Shown here piece by piece: positions 1 to 7,416 of a stretch of DNA of 64,000 bases. Location of the stretch: the NCBI RefSeq assembly GCF_006539525.1, contig NZ_BJNE01000001.1:1-64000 (forward strand). The letters run 5' to 3'. Within the stretch, counting starts at the first letter, position 1; every line of letters starts with the position of its first letter. The notes beneath the pieces are model-generated. The model was not told the origin of the DNA. It did no database searches and saw nothing but the letters and a program-made list of their open reading frames with translations. The position numbers and the translations under genes are program-made. The DNA comes from Glutamicibacter nicotianae. GTDB taxonomy: Bacteria; Actinomycetota; Actinomycetes; Actinomycetales; Micrococcaceae.

Positions 1-5
1 CTAAT

Positions 6-80
6 CGGGGTGTAGCTCAGCTTGGCTAGAGCGCGCGCTTTGGGAGCGTGAGGTCGCAGGTTCGAATCCTGTCACCCCGA
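6..80 (+). tRNA. tRNA-Pro (anticodon TGG)
   Basis: A cloverleaf can be folded: acceptor arm CGGGGTG (6-12) pairs with CACCCCG (73-79), discriminator A80. The D stem is GCTC/GAGC, the anticodon stem CGCGC/GCGTG, and the T loop is TTCGAAT. The seven-base anticodon loop TTTGGGA puts TGG at 41-43, which reads proline codons. CCA is not encoded. A hairpin terminator follows directly. Confidence 0.95.
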
Positions 81-91
81 CTCTGTCGAAC

Positions 92-124
92 AACCCCGCA
101 ACGCCACCATGTTGCGGGGTTTTT
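92..124 (+). terminator. Rho-independent terminator of tRNA-Pro
   Basis: An 11-bp perfect stem (AACCCCGCAAC at 92-102 with GTTGCGGGGTT at 111-121) is closed by an 8-nt loop and followed by T residues. It ends the tRNA transcript just before the tig leader. Confidence 0.85.
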
Positions 125-166
125 GCAGATTAGACCTAATATTAGACAACTCAGGAGTACAACGCT

Positions 167-1498
167 GTGAAGAGCGCCGTCGAAAACGTCAACCCGACCC
201 GGGTTAAGCTGACCGTTGAAGTTCCTTACGAGGAACTGAAGCCCCGCGTCGATGAGGCGTACAAGACCATCGCTCAGCAGATCCAGATCCCCGGCTTCCG
301 CAAGGGTAAAGTTCCTGCAAAGCTGATCGACCAGCGCGTCGGCCGTGGCCACGTCATCGAGACCGCTGTTAACGAAGGTCTGAACGAGTACTACCAGAAG
401 GCAATGGTTGAGAACGAACTCACCCCATTGTCCCGCCCAGAGGTAGACATCACCGAACTGCCATCCCTCGAAAAGGAAGGCGAAGGCCAGCTGGTCTTCA
501 CCCTTGAGGTAGACGTACGTCCGAAGGTTGAACTTCCGGACTACAAGGGCATCGAGGTTTCTGTTGAAGCCAAGGAAGTTGCTGACGAGGACATCGAGAA
601 GGCTCTCGACGACCTGCGCGGCCGTTTCGGCACCCTGAAGGAAGTTGAAGCTCCAGCAGCTGCAGACTCCTTCGTAACCATCGACCTGACGGCTTCCGTT
701 GAAGGCGAAGAAGTCGACTCCGCACAGGGCCTGTCCTACCAGATCGGTTCCGGCAACATGCTCGAGGGCATGGACGAAGCCGTTACCGGCCTGTCCGCTG
801 GCGAAGACGCAACCTTCGAAACCACCCTGGCTGGCGGCGAGCACGCTGGCAAGTCCGCAACCGTCAAGGTCGTAGTCAACGCTGTGAAGCAGCGTGAACT
901 GCCAGAAGCTAACGACGACTTCGCTCAGCTGGCTTCGGAATTCGACACCATCGCCGAACTGCGCGAGAACCTGGCAAAGGACGCCGCAGAGGGCAAGGTC
1001 GTCGAGCAGGGCGTAGAGGCTCGTGAGCTGGTTCTGGACAAGCTGGTTGAGCTGGTTGAGGTCCCTGTTCCTGCTTCGGTTATCGACGAGCAGATCGAGC
1101 AGCACTTCAACGCTCCGAACTCCGAAGAGGGCCACGACACCGAGGAGCACCGTGCAGAGGTTCGCGAGAACACCGAGCGTGCCTTCAAGAACGAAATCAT
1201 CCTGGACGCAGTTGCAGATGCTGAAGAAGTTGGCGTCGAGCAGTCCGAGCTGATCGACTACATCGTCCAGACCGCAGGCCAGTACGGCATGGAGCCAAAC
1301 CAGTTCGCACAGATGCTGGACGGCGCAGGCCAGGTTCCGATGCTCATGGGCGAAGTTCGCCGCCGCAAGGCACTGGCAAAGGTTCTCGAGTTCGCTACGG
1401 TCACTGATTCCAACGGTGCCGCAGTTGACCTGACCTCCTTCGTCAAGCCAGCCGGTGAAGAAGAGGCAGCTGAGGTTGAAACCGAAGAAGCCAAGTAG
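167..1498 (+). CDS. tig: Trigger factor (ribosome-associated chaperone and prolyl isomerase)
   Basis: Trigger factor binds the ribosomal exit tunnel and shields nascent chains; it also has peptidyl-prolyl isomerase activity. The 443-residue product has the expected order: an N-terminal ribosome-binding domain with the GFRKGKVP signature near residue 44, a central FKBP-like domain, and a long helical C-terminal chaperone region ending in an acidic tail. The GTG start is preceded by CAGGAG at 152-157 with 9 nt spacing. It lies upstream of clpP1, clpP2 and clpX, the usual protein-quality-control neighbourhood. A terminator follows, so the clp genes probably use their own promoter. Confidence 0.96.
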   Translation: MKSAVENVNPTRVKLTVEVPYEELKPRVDEAYKTIAQQIQIPGFRKGKVPAKLIDQRVGRGHVIETAVNEGLNEYYQKAMVENELTPLSRPEVDITELPSLEKEGEGQLVFTLEVDVRPKVELPDYKGIEVSVEAKEVADEDIEKALDDLRGRFGTLKEVEAPAAADSFVTIDLTASVEGEEVDSAQGLSYQIGSGNMLEGMDEAVTGLSAGEDATFETTLAGGEHAGKSATVKVVVNAVKQRELPEANDDFAQLASEFDTIAELRENLAKDAAEGKVVEQGVEARELVLDKLVELVEVPVPASVIDEQIEQHFNAPNSEEGHDTEEHRAEVRENTERAFKNEIILDAVADAEEVGVEQSELIDYIVQTAGQYGMEPNQFAQMLDGAGQVPMLMGEVRRRKALAKVLEFATVTDSNGAAVDLTSFVKPAGEEEAAEVETEEAK

Positions 1499-1514
1499 TC
1501 TTCACTAAACTCTG

Positions 1515-1565
1515 ATGGCCGTCGGCCGCTTGTTCAACGCAAGCCGCCGATGGCCATTTTTGTTC
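1515..1565 (+). terminator. Terminator after tig
   Basis: An imperfect 18-bp stem begins ATGGCCGTCGGC and ends GCCGATGGCCAT, around a TTCAACG-type loop, followed by TTTTT. It separates tig from the clpP1 promoter region. Confidence 0.8.
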
Positions 1566-1595
1566 GCTTCAGGCGTGCATCATGCGCCGTGAGCG
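1562..1595 (+). promoter_or_regulatory. Two ClgR-like boxes upstream of clpP1
   Basis: The first site, GTTCGC at 1562-1567, 5 nt, then GCG at 1573-1575, matches the GTTCGC-N5-GCG motif I recall for the actinobacterial Clp activator ClgR. The second, CGCCGTGAGCG at 1585-1595, read on the other strand is CGCTCACGGCG and fits the core CGC-N5-GCG. They lie about 130-160 bp before clpP1. The consensus is from memory and the function is inferred. Confidence 0.55.
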
Positions 1596-1721
1596 AAACA
1601 GGGGCATGAAACGGCCCAAGTTCGCCTTGAAGTAAGTAATCTCAAAGTAACCAGTTGCAGCTATGGGATTAGAAACAGAGATTCCAGAAACTGATCTACA
1701 CGTTTGGAAGAGGTAGAGAAC

Positions 1722-2345
1722 ATGTCAAATGATTCGCGCACTCCCACTATGGCAGCCGCAGAGCCGGCCGGCCGTGATGACTACATCTACAACCGCCTGC
1801 TCAAGGAGCGCATCATCTGGCTGGGCTCCGACGTCCGCGACGACAATGCGAATGCCATTTGCTCGCAGTTGCTGCTGCTCTCGGCAGAGGATCCTGAGAA
1901 GGACATCTACCTGTACATCAACTCGCCAGGCGGCTCGATCACCGCTGGCATGGCAATCTACGACACCATGAACTTCATCCCGAATGACGTGGTGACCGTA
2001 GCTACCGGCCTGGCAGCATCGATGGGCCAGTTCCTGCTGTCCTCGGGCACCCCAGGCAAGCGTTTCGCCACTCCGAACGCACGCATTCTGATGCACCAGC
2101 CATCGGGCGGCATCGGCGGTACCGCCTCGGACATCAAGATCCAGGCTGAACTGATCATGCACATGAAGAAGGTCATGAGCGAGCTGACTGCAGAACAGAC
2201 CGGTCAGACCGTGGAGCAGATCCTCATCGACAACCAGCGTGATAAGTGGTTCACCGCAGAAGAAGGCCTGAAGTACGGCTTCTTCGATCAGATCGCAACC
2301 CACGCAGGCTCGGTCACCGGTGTTGTAGGCGACGACGACAAGTAG
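1722..2345 (+). CDS. clpP1: ATP-dependent Clp protease proteolytic subunit ClpP1
   Basis: This is one of two ClpP peptidase subunits that in Actinobacteria form a mixed ClpP1P2 tetradecamer working with ClpX or ClpC. The 207-residue product shows the catalytic triad Ser100 (in GLAASMGQ), His125 (in LMHQPSGG) and Asp174 (in NQRDKW), aligned against my memory of E. coli ClpP. The ATG at 1722 is chosen because AGAGG at 1709-1713 sits 8 nt before it; an upstream in-frame TTG at 1704 would overlap that site. clpP2 follows after 47 bp. ClgR-like boxes lie upstream. Confidence 0.95.
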   Translation: MSNDSRTPTMAAAEPAGRDDYIYNRLLKERIIWLGSDVRDDNANAICSQLLLLSAEDPEKDIYLYINSPGGSITAGMAIYDTMNFIPNDVVTVATGLAASMGQFLLSSGTPGKRFATPNARILMHQPSGGIGGTASDIKIQAELIMHMKKVMSELTAEQTGQTVEQILIDNQRDKWFTAEEGLKYGFFDQIATHAGSVTGVVGDDDK

Positions 2346-2392
2346 TCGTACCGCACCGCTTTATACCCAAAGATTTGTCCAAGGAGAAAACC

Positions 2393-3052
2393 ATGAACTT
2401 CAATCCGGAAGCCGTTAGCGGTCAGATGCCGTCGGCCCGCTACATCCTGCCACAGTTCGAAGAGCGCACCCCATACGGTTTCAAGCGCCAGGACCCTTAC
2501 GCAAAGCTGTTCGAGGATCGCATCATTTTCCTCGGCGCCCAGGTCGATGACGCATCGGCTGATGATGTCATGGCCCAGCTGCTGGTCCTGGAATCCATGG
2601 ACCCAGAGCGCGACGTCACCCTTTACATCAACTCGCCAGGTGGTTCCTTCACCGCGATGACTGCAATCTACGACACGATTCAGTTCATCCGCCCAGAGGT
2701 CCAGACCGTCTGCCTCGGCCAGGCGGCCTCGGCAGCAGCAGTACTGCTCGCAGCTGGCACCCCGGGCAAGCGTTTGGCGCTGCCCAACGCCCGCGTGCTG
2801 ATCCACCAGCCAGCAATGGGTGGCGGCGAACGCGGTACCGCGACCGACCTGCAGATCCAGGCCGAGGAAGTCATGCGCATGCGCAGCTGGCTGGAAGAGA
2901 CCATTGCATCCCACTCTGGCCAGAAAGTTGAGAAGGTCCGCGATGATGTGGAGCGCGACCTGTTCATGACGGCGAGCGAAGCAAAGGCCTACGGCATCGT
3001 TGACGAGGTATTGACTCCTCGCAAGCTGAACCGCGCCCAGCTGGGAAGCTAG
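2393..3052 (+). CDS. clpP2: ATP-dependent Clp protease proteolytic subunit ClpP2
   Basis: Second ClpP subunit, 219 residues, partner of ClpP1 in the mixed peptidase. Triad residues are Ser113 (in GQAASAAA), His138 (in VLIHQPAM) and Asp189 (in VERDLF). The N-terminal extension before the conserved ERTPYG segment is longer than in ClpP1, as usual for actinobacterial ClpP2. The ATG at 2393 has a strong AAGGAG at 2381-2386; the longer open frame upstream overlaps clpP1 and is not used. Probably co-transcribed with clpP1. A large hairpin follows before clpX. Confidence 0.95.
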   Translation: MNFNPEAVSGQMPSARYILPQFEERTPYGFKRQDPYAKLFEDRIIFLGAQVDDASADDVMAQLLVLESMDPERDVTLYINSPGGSFTAMTAIYDTIQFIRPEVQTVCLGQAASAAAVLLAAGTPGKRLALPNARVLIHQPAMGGGERGTATDLQIQAEEVMRMRSWLEETIASHSGQKVEKVRDDVERDLFMTASEAKAYGIVDEVLTPRKLNRAQLGS

Positions 3053-3073
3053 CGCATACTTGGAATAATCCAG

Positions 3074-3149
3074 GATGAATGGCGGTTTACCTAGTTGCCG
3101 GTCTGTCCAAAGGCAGAAGGCGCAACACAGGTAAACCGCCATATTCATC
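3074..3149 (+). repeat. 76-nt long hairpin between clpP2 and clpX
   Basis: Arm 3074-3092 (begins GATGAATGGCGG) is complementary to 3129-3149 with only a 2-nt bulge; inner stems GTTGC/GCAAC and TCTG/CAGA extend the fold. No clear T-tract follows, so it is not a textbook terminator. It could attenuate, be an RNase site, or be a small mobile palindromic element. Confidence 0.7.
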
Positions 3150-3219
3150 TAATTTGGGGGACAACTAGCCTAGAATTGAGTAAGTCCACAGCTACTCAAG
3201 TAAACGGGAGAATGGTGCG

Positions 3220-4512
3220 ATGGGACGCATGGGTGAAGGCTCGGATCTGTTGAAATGCTCTTTCTGCGGGAAGAGCCAGAAGCAGGTTAAGAAGCTAATT
3301 GCAGGCCATGGTGTCTACATTTGTACTGAATGCATCGAACTCTGCAACGAAATCATCGCCGAAGAGTTTGCCGAAGAGCAGGTGCATGAAGAGTTCTCCC
3401 TGGCCAAGCCACGCGAGATCTTTGATTCGCTGCAGGAATACGTCATCGGCCAAGAGAACGCCAAGCGGGCACTCTCGGTTGCTGTCTACAACCATTACAA
3501 GCGCATCCACGGCAACCAGGACCACGGTCCCGTTGCTGCGCTGACTAACGAAGACCCACTGGATGACGTGGAAGTCTCGAAGTCGAACATCATGCTTATC
3601 GGTCCTACTGGATGCGGCAAAACCTATCTGGCTCAGTCGTTGGCGAAGAAGCTGAATGTTCCATTCGCAGTCGCAGACGCGACAAGCCTTACCGAAGCAG
3701 GCTACGTGGGAGAAGACGTGGAGAACATTCTCCTCAAGCTCCTCCAGGCCGCCGACTATGACGTCAAGAAGGCTGAAACCGGCATCATCTACATTGACGA
3801 GATCGACAAGATTTCCCGCAAGAGCGAGAACCCTTCGATCACGCGAGATGTCTCAGGCGAAGGTGTCCAGCAGGCACTGCTGAAGATTCTTGAAGGTACA
3901 GTTGCAGCCGTGCCACCTCAGGGTGGCCGCAAGCACCCGCATCAGGATTTCATTCAGCTCGATACCACCAACATTCTTTTCATTGTTGCCGGCGCCTTTG
4001 CAGGCTTGGAAGAGATCATTTCTTCTCGCGCAGGACAGAAAGGCATTGGCTTCGGGGCCCCGCTGACCGCGCTGAAGTCCGAAACTGCTTCCTATTCGGA
4101 TGTTCGGCCTGAGGACCTGCTCAAGTTCGGACTGATTCCAGAATTCATTGGACGCCTCCCGGTGATCACGACGGTGGAGCACCTGGACAAGGATGCGTTG
4201 GTTCGAGTGCTGACCGAGCCGAAGAATGCACTGCTCAAGCAGTACCAGAAGATGTTCCAGATGGACGGCGTAGCATTGAGTTTCGACCGATCCGCTCTCG
4301 ACGCCATCGCGGAACTGGCTATTGCACGTGAGACGGGCGCACGTGGCCTGCGTTCGATTCTTGAAGAAACTCTTGGCGGAGTGATGTTCGATTTGCCAAG
4401 CCGCGACGATGTAGCTGAAGTGGTAATCACTCGCGCCACCGTAATCGACCGCGAAGAGCCCACGCTGCTCTCGCACGCGATGGTCGCCAAGCGCGACAAG
4501 AAGTCTGCATAG
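3220..4512 (+). CDS. clpX: ClpX, ATP-binding subunit of Clp protease
   Basis: ClpX is the AAA+ unfoldase that recognises substrates and feeds them to ClpP1P2. The 430-residue product starts with a zinc-binding domain (Cys13, Cys16, Cys35, Cys38), then the AAA+ module with Walker A GPTGCGKT at 128-135 and Walker B IIYIDE near 189-194, and the GFGAP pore region. The ATG at 3220 follows CGGGAG at 3205-3210 with 9 nt spacing. A TAGAAT at 3171-3176 could be a -10 box for a promoter independent of clpP1P2, just after the hairpin; no good -35 was seen. Confidence 0.97.
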   Translation: MGRMGEGSDLLKCSFCGKSQKQVKKLIAGHGVYICTECIELCNEIIAEEFAEEQVHEEFSLAKPREIFDSLQEYVIGQENAKRALSVAVYNHYKRIHGNQDHGPVAALTNEDPLDDVEVSKSNIMLIGPTGCGKTYLAQSLAKKLNVPFAVADATSLTEAGYVGEDVENILLKLLQAADYDVKKAETGIIYIDEIDKISRKSENPSITRDVSGEGVQQALLKILEGTVAAVPPQGGRKHPHQDFIQLDTTNILFIVAGAFAGLEEIISSRAGQKGIGFGAPLTALKSETASYSDVRPEDLLKFGLIPEFIGRLPVITTVEHLDKDALVRVLTEPKNALLKQYQKMFQMDGVALSFDRSALDAIAELAIARETGARGLRSILEETLGGVMFDLPSRDDVAEVVITRATVIDREEPTLLSHAMVAKRDKKSA

Positions 4513-4554
4513 ACCACGTCCATAAAGTTCTTTTCGAAAGAAAGTTGGTAGTTC

Positions 4555-5163
4555 ATGGCTGAACGTCAGCAAGTTGATTTCTGGTTCGATCCAATCTGCC
4601 CATTCGCATGGGCGACGAGCCGCTGGATCAAGGAAGTAGAAAAGGTCCGCAACATCGATGTGACCTGGAATGTCATGAGCCTTTCAATGCTTAACGAAGG
4701 ACGGGATCTTCCCGCTGACTACCGTGCGATGATGGACAACTCATGGGGACCGGTACGTGTGATCACCCGTGCCGCCCAGGAGCACGGCGATGACGTTAAA
4801 GACAGCCTGTACACGGCAATGGGCGAGCTGTTCCATTACGAAAAGATCGAAGATCGTGGGGAAGTGATTTCCAAGGCCCTGGCGAAGGTCGGACTCCCCG
4901 CAGACCTCGCTGAGGCGGCGGATACCGACGCCAATGACGAGGCCTTGCGTGCCAGCCACGAGGTTGGAATTGGCAAAGTGGGCCAGGATGTCGGAACACC
5001 AATCCTCGCCGTTGATGGCGTTGCCTTCTTCGGGCCGGTAATCACTCGCATTCCAACCGGAGAAGATGCAGGCAAGATGTTTGATGCCGCGGCGCAACTC
5101 GCATCGTTCCCATACTTCTTCGAAATGAAGCGTACCCGCACCGAAAGCCCAATTTTCGACTAA
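4555..5163 (+). CDS. DsbA-family oxidoreductase related to mycothiol-linked Rv2466c
   Basis: The 202-residue protein matches, from memory, the mycobacterial Rv2466c family: DFWFDP-CP near the start, NVMSLSMLNE, DVGTP-I-V, and an RTRTE-P-FD end. These are thioredoxin-fold (DsbA/FrnE-like) mycothiol-dependent reductases of the cytosol. The family motif CPWC is here CPFA (Cys15, Ala18), so the second cysteine is missing and only a monothiol mechanism with mycothiol would be possible. The gene lies 42 bp after clpX on the same strand and ends at a strong bidirectional terminator. No signal peptide is visible. Confidence 0.85.
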   Translation: MAERQQVDFWFDPICPFAWATSRWIKEVEKVRNIDVTWNVMSLSMLNEGRDLPADYRAMMDNSWGPVRVITRAAQEHGDDVKDSLYTAMGELFHYEKIEDRGEVISKALAKVGLPADLAEAADTDANDEALRASHEVGIGKVGQDVGTPILAVDGVAFFGPVITRIPTGEDAGKMFDAAAQLASFPYFFEMKRTRTESPIFD

Positions 5164-5180
5164 GCGAAAATTCATTGTCC

Positions 5181-5215
5181 AAAGGACGTTGTCTCATGGA
5201 GAGACAACGTCCTTT
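5181..5215. terminator. Strong bidirectional terminator
   Basis: A perfect 15-bp stem: 5181-5195 (AAAGGACGTTGTCTC) pairs with 5201-5215, with a 5-nt loop and A/T-rich outer ends. It ends the clpX/DsbA-like transcript. Confidence 0.8.
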
Positions 5216-6089
5216 GTGCTTAGCAGGGAACTCAGCGGCAGCGTCAGCGTGGATCTACCGACCTTCCGCGCTTCGATTGATGCAGTTATCCATCCGATGT
5301 GCTCCTTGTGCGGCGGAGAATTGGCCACACTGTCCTGAGGGGTTGCGTCGATCATTTCACCGGATCTTCGTGGAGCGCGGAAACTGGCTCACACATTGCC
5401 GGCGAAAATGATTCCCGGCAGCCATTCTCATTGGCCGGCGCTCGCTAACGGATGCTTCAGGTAATCGGCGCACGAGGTTCGACGGATTGCTTGGGATGAT
5501 CTCGCCAAAAGTAGCGGACGGCCGATGACTTAGGCCATGCGCCCATCGTCTTGGTGGTGAGCCCGAGATGCCCCTGCAGGGACCTGCGAACGCAGAACGC
5601 GGTGTCGCAGGGAGGCCACTGGTGATCCAGGCGTTGGTTCCGTGTTGTGCTCAGACGCGTGAATAAGTCCATTTTCGACATCTAATTAACTCATATTTTT
5701 TCCTTCTGCCCAGCCATCGTACTGCCGAAAAGTACCTGTTACCGAAGTTTCCGTTTCATATATTCGCGGTTGGTGGCCTGCCGTTGAAAGATGAATCCTG
5801 GAGATCCAATAGTGATTTGATTCACAAGTAATTTTGGGGTCGAGCCGAAACCGGCTGATCTGGCTGGGCTATCAGCGCGGGAGCGGGCAACGTGCGCGGA
5901 CGAATTAAAGTATCTGTTCCAGGCTAATTTCGCTTCACAAATTGAGCGCCGCAGGCGAATCACGACACGGTCGACGGAGGGAAAGGTTCCTGTAGAAAAT
6001 GCTTGAAGTGTGTGTTTGACTATTTCCCACGAGTGCAACCGCACCCCCATCGATAGTGGCAAAGAAGCCTCTGGACAAGGAGTTAAATC
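5216..6089. other. 874-bp interval without a supportable gene
   Basis: Short open frames exist on both strands (for example 5175-5411 plus and 5457-5681 minus), but none has a convincing ribosome site, family motif or high-GC codon pattern. Stops interrupt every frame. The left half has the base composition of decayed coding sequence; the right half (about 5690-6089) is AT-richer and probably holds the promoter of the secreted protease gene at 6090. Confidence 0.5.
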
Positions 6090-7097
6090 GTGCAGATTCG
6101 TTCTCTAATTACGGATTCATCCAAGGGCAGAGGGCGCCGCAAGCTGGCAGGCGCCGCAGTCCTTGCGAGCGCACTGATGCTTAGCGCGGCCCCAATGGCC
6201 TCGGCAACGCCGACGACAACGGGCGGAGAGATCGAGTCGATCACGATCTCTCAGCAGAAGGCTGAAGCTGCGGTGGACTACTGGACCGCAGACCGGATGA
6301 AGGCCGCAAAGAACGCAGATTCACTCGTTGCTGGAAAGTCGGGCTCGGCCGCCAAGGTCGAAATCGGCAAGCCTGCCAAGGTGGCTGGCCATGGAGCTGA
6401 CGTTGCCGCGGGCAAGCAGACGCAGAAGAAGGGTGGCAAGACCCGCGCAACCCAGGAAACTCCGGTCTCGCACATCGGCAAGGTCTTCTTCACCCTTGGT
6501 GGATCAGACTATGTCTGCTCCGGCAATGCTGTGGTCTCCGCCAATGAGTCGACCGTCTCCACTGCAGGGCACTGCCTGAACGAAGGACCGGGCGCATTCG
6601 CCACCCGTTGGGTATTCGTCCCGGCCTACGAGAATGGCAACGCACCGTACGGCTCCTTCGCAGCGACCGAGCTGGTGGCGCCAACCGAATGGTCCAACGG
6701 CGGTGACATCTCCTATGACACCGGCTTCGCAGTCGTCAGCACGAGCGGTGGTTCGACCCTGACAGATGCCGTCGGCGCATCCGGCGTTGCATTCAACCAG
6801 GCACGCGGCGAGCAGTACACCGCGTACGGCTACCCAGCTGCCTCGCCATTCAACGGCGAGACCCTGCAGTCATGCACCGGCTACGCGAGCGACGATCCCT
6901 TTGGCCAGTCGCAGTCCCAGGGCATTCCATGCAACATGACCGGCGGCTCCTCGGGCGGACCATGGTTCCTGGGCAGCGGTTCGGACGGCTACCAGAACTC
7001 GGTGAACAGCTTCGGATACAGCTCCGTGCGCGACACCATGTTCGGGCCATACTGGGGTTCGGTGATCCAGCAGGCTTACCAGAACGCGCAGAACTAA
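6090..7097 (+). CDS. Secreted trypsin-like (V8/glutamyl-endopeptidase-like) serine protease
   Basis: The 335-residue preproprotein has an N-terminal signal peptide (basic RGRRK, hydrophobic LAGAAVLASALML, AxA-type end near residue 39), a pro-region of about 85 residues, and a chymotrypsin-fold domain from about residue 125. The triad is His161 (TAGHC), Asp210 (SYDTGFAVV) and Ser288 (GGSSGGPW). Cys143/Cys162 and Cys262/Cys281 could form disulfides. It is presumably exported and activated by pro-peptide removal; the substrate is unknown. The GTG start at 6090 has AAGGAG at 6077-6082. Monocistronic by context. Confidence 0.88.
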   Translation: MQIRSLITDSSKGRGRRKLAGAAVLASALMLSAAPMASATPTTTGGEIESITISQQKAEAAVDYWTADRMKAAKNADSLVAGKSGSAAKVEIGKPAKVAGHGADVAAGKQTQKKGGKTRATQETPVSHIGKVFFTLGGSDYVCSGNAVVSANESTVSTAGHCLNEGPGAFATRWVFVPAYENGNAPYGSFAATELVAPTEWSNGGDISYDTGFAVVSTSGGSTLTDAVGASGVAFNQARGEQYTAYGYPAASPFNGETLQSCTGYASDDPFGQSQSQGIPCNMTGGSSGGPWFLGSGSDGYQNSVNSFGYSSVRDTMFGPYWGSVIQQAYQNAQN

Positions 7098-7166
7098 ACG
7101 CTCACTCGCCGGCGGCTGGACATTGATGGGGATCCAGCCGTTGGCATGGAGCAGAAGGGAAAGATG

Positions 7167-7355
7167 ATGGCCAATGGAGATTCGCCAGCTGACCGGTCCA
7201 AGACTCCGGTCCAGAGGCATCGTCTTGAGAACAGCGCCGAAGACCAGCTGAAATACTTCACCGACCAACGTCGACGCGCAGCTCGTCCCACAGAAAAAAC
7301 CCTTGAATCTCCACTGCAGAAGGATCGTCCAGATCCGGGGGAGAAAGAGGAATAG
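7167..7355 (+). CDS. Small hydrophilic protein of unknown function
   Basis: A 62-residue, highly charged product without hydrophobic segments, Cys or recognisable motif; the C-terminus is rich in Asp, Glu, Lys and Pro. The ATG at 7167 has AGAAGG at 7153-7158 with 8 nt spacing; ATG 7164 is an alternative. It lies 69 bp after the protease gene on the same strand and ends just before the valS terminator. I do not recognise a family. Reality is supported by the ribosome site and codon pattern only. Confidence 0.5.
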   Translation: MANGDSPADRSKTPVQRHRLENSAEDQLKYFTDQRRRAARPTEKTLESPLQKDRPDPGEKEE

Positions 7356-7361
7356 AAACGG

Positions 7362-7400
7362 AAAAACCGGTTGCCATCCCGTTGAGGGGATGGCAACCGG
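7362..7400 (-). terminator. Terminator of valS
   Basis: A perfect 14-bp stem (CCGGTTGCCATCCC 7367-7380 with its complement 7387-7400). On the minus strand the stem is followed by TTTTT (7362-7366), so it terminates valS. Confidence 0.85.
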
Positions 7401-7416
7401 TCCTGTTTAATGGCGC

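Noticed and set aside
5457-5681. Minus-strand 74-codon frame in the non-coding interval
   Set aside because: No ribosome site, odd composition and no recognisable motif; could be a remnant but not supportable as a gene.
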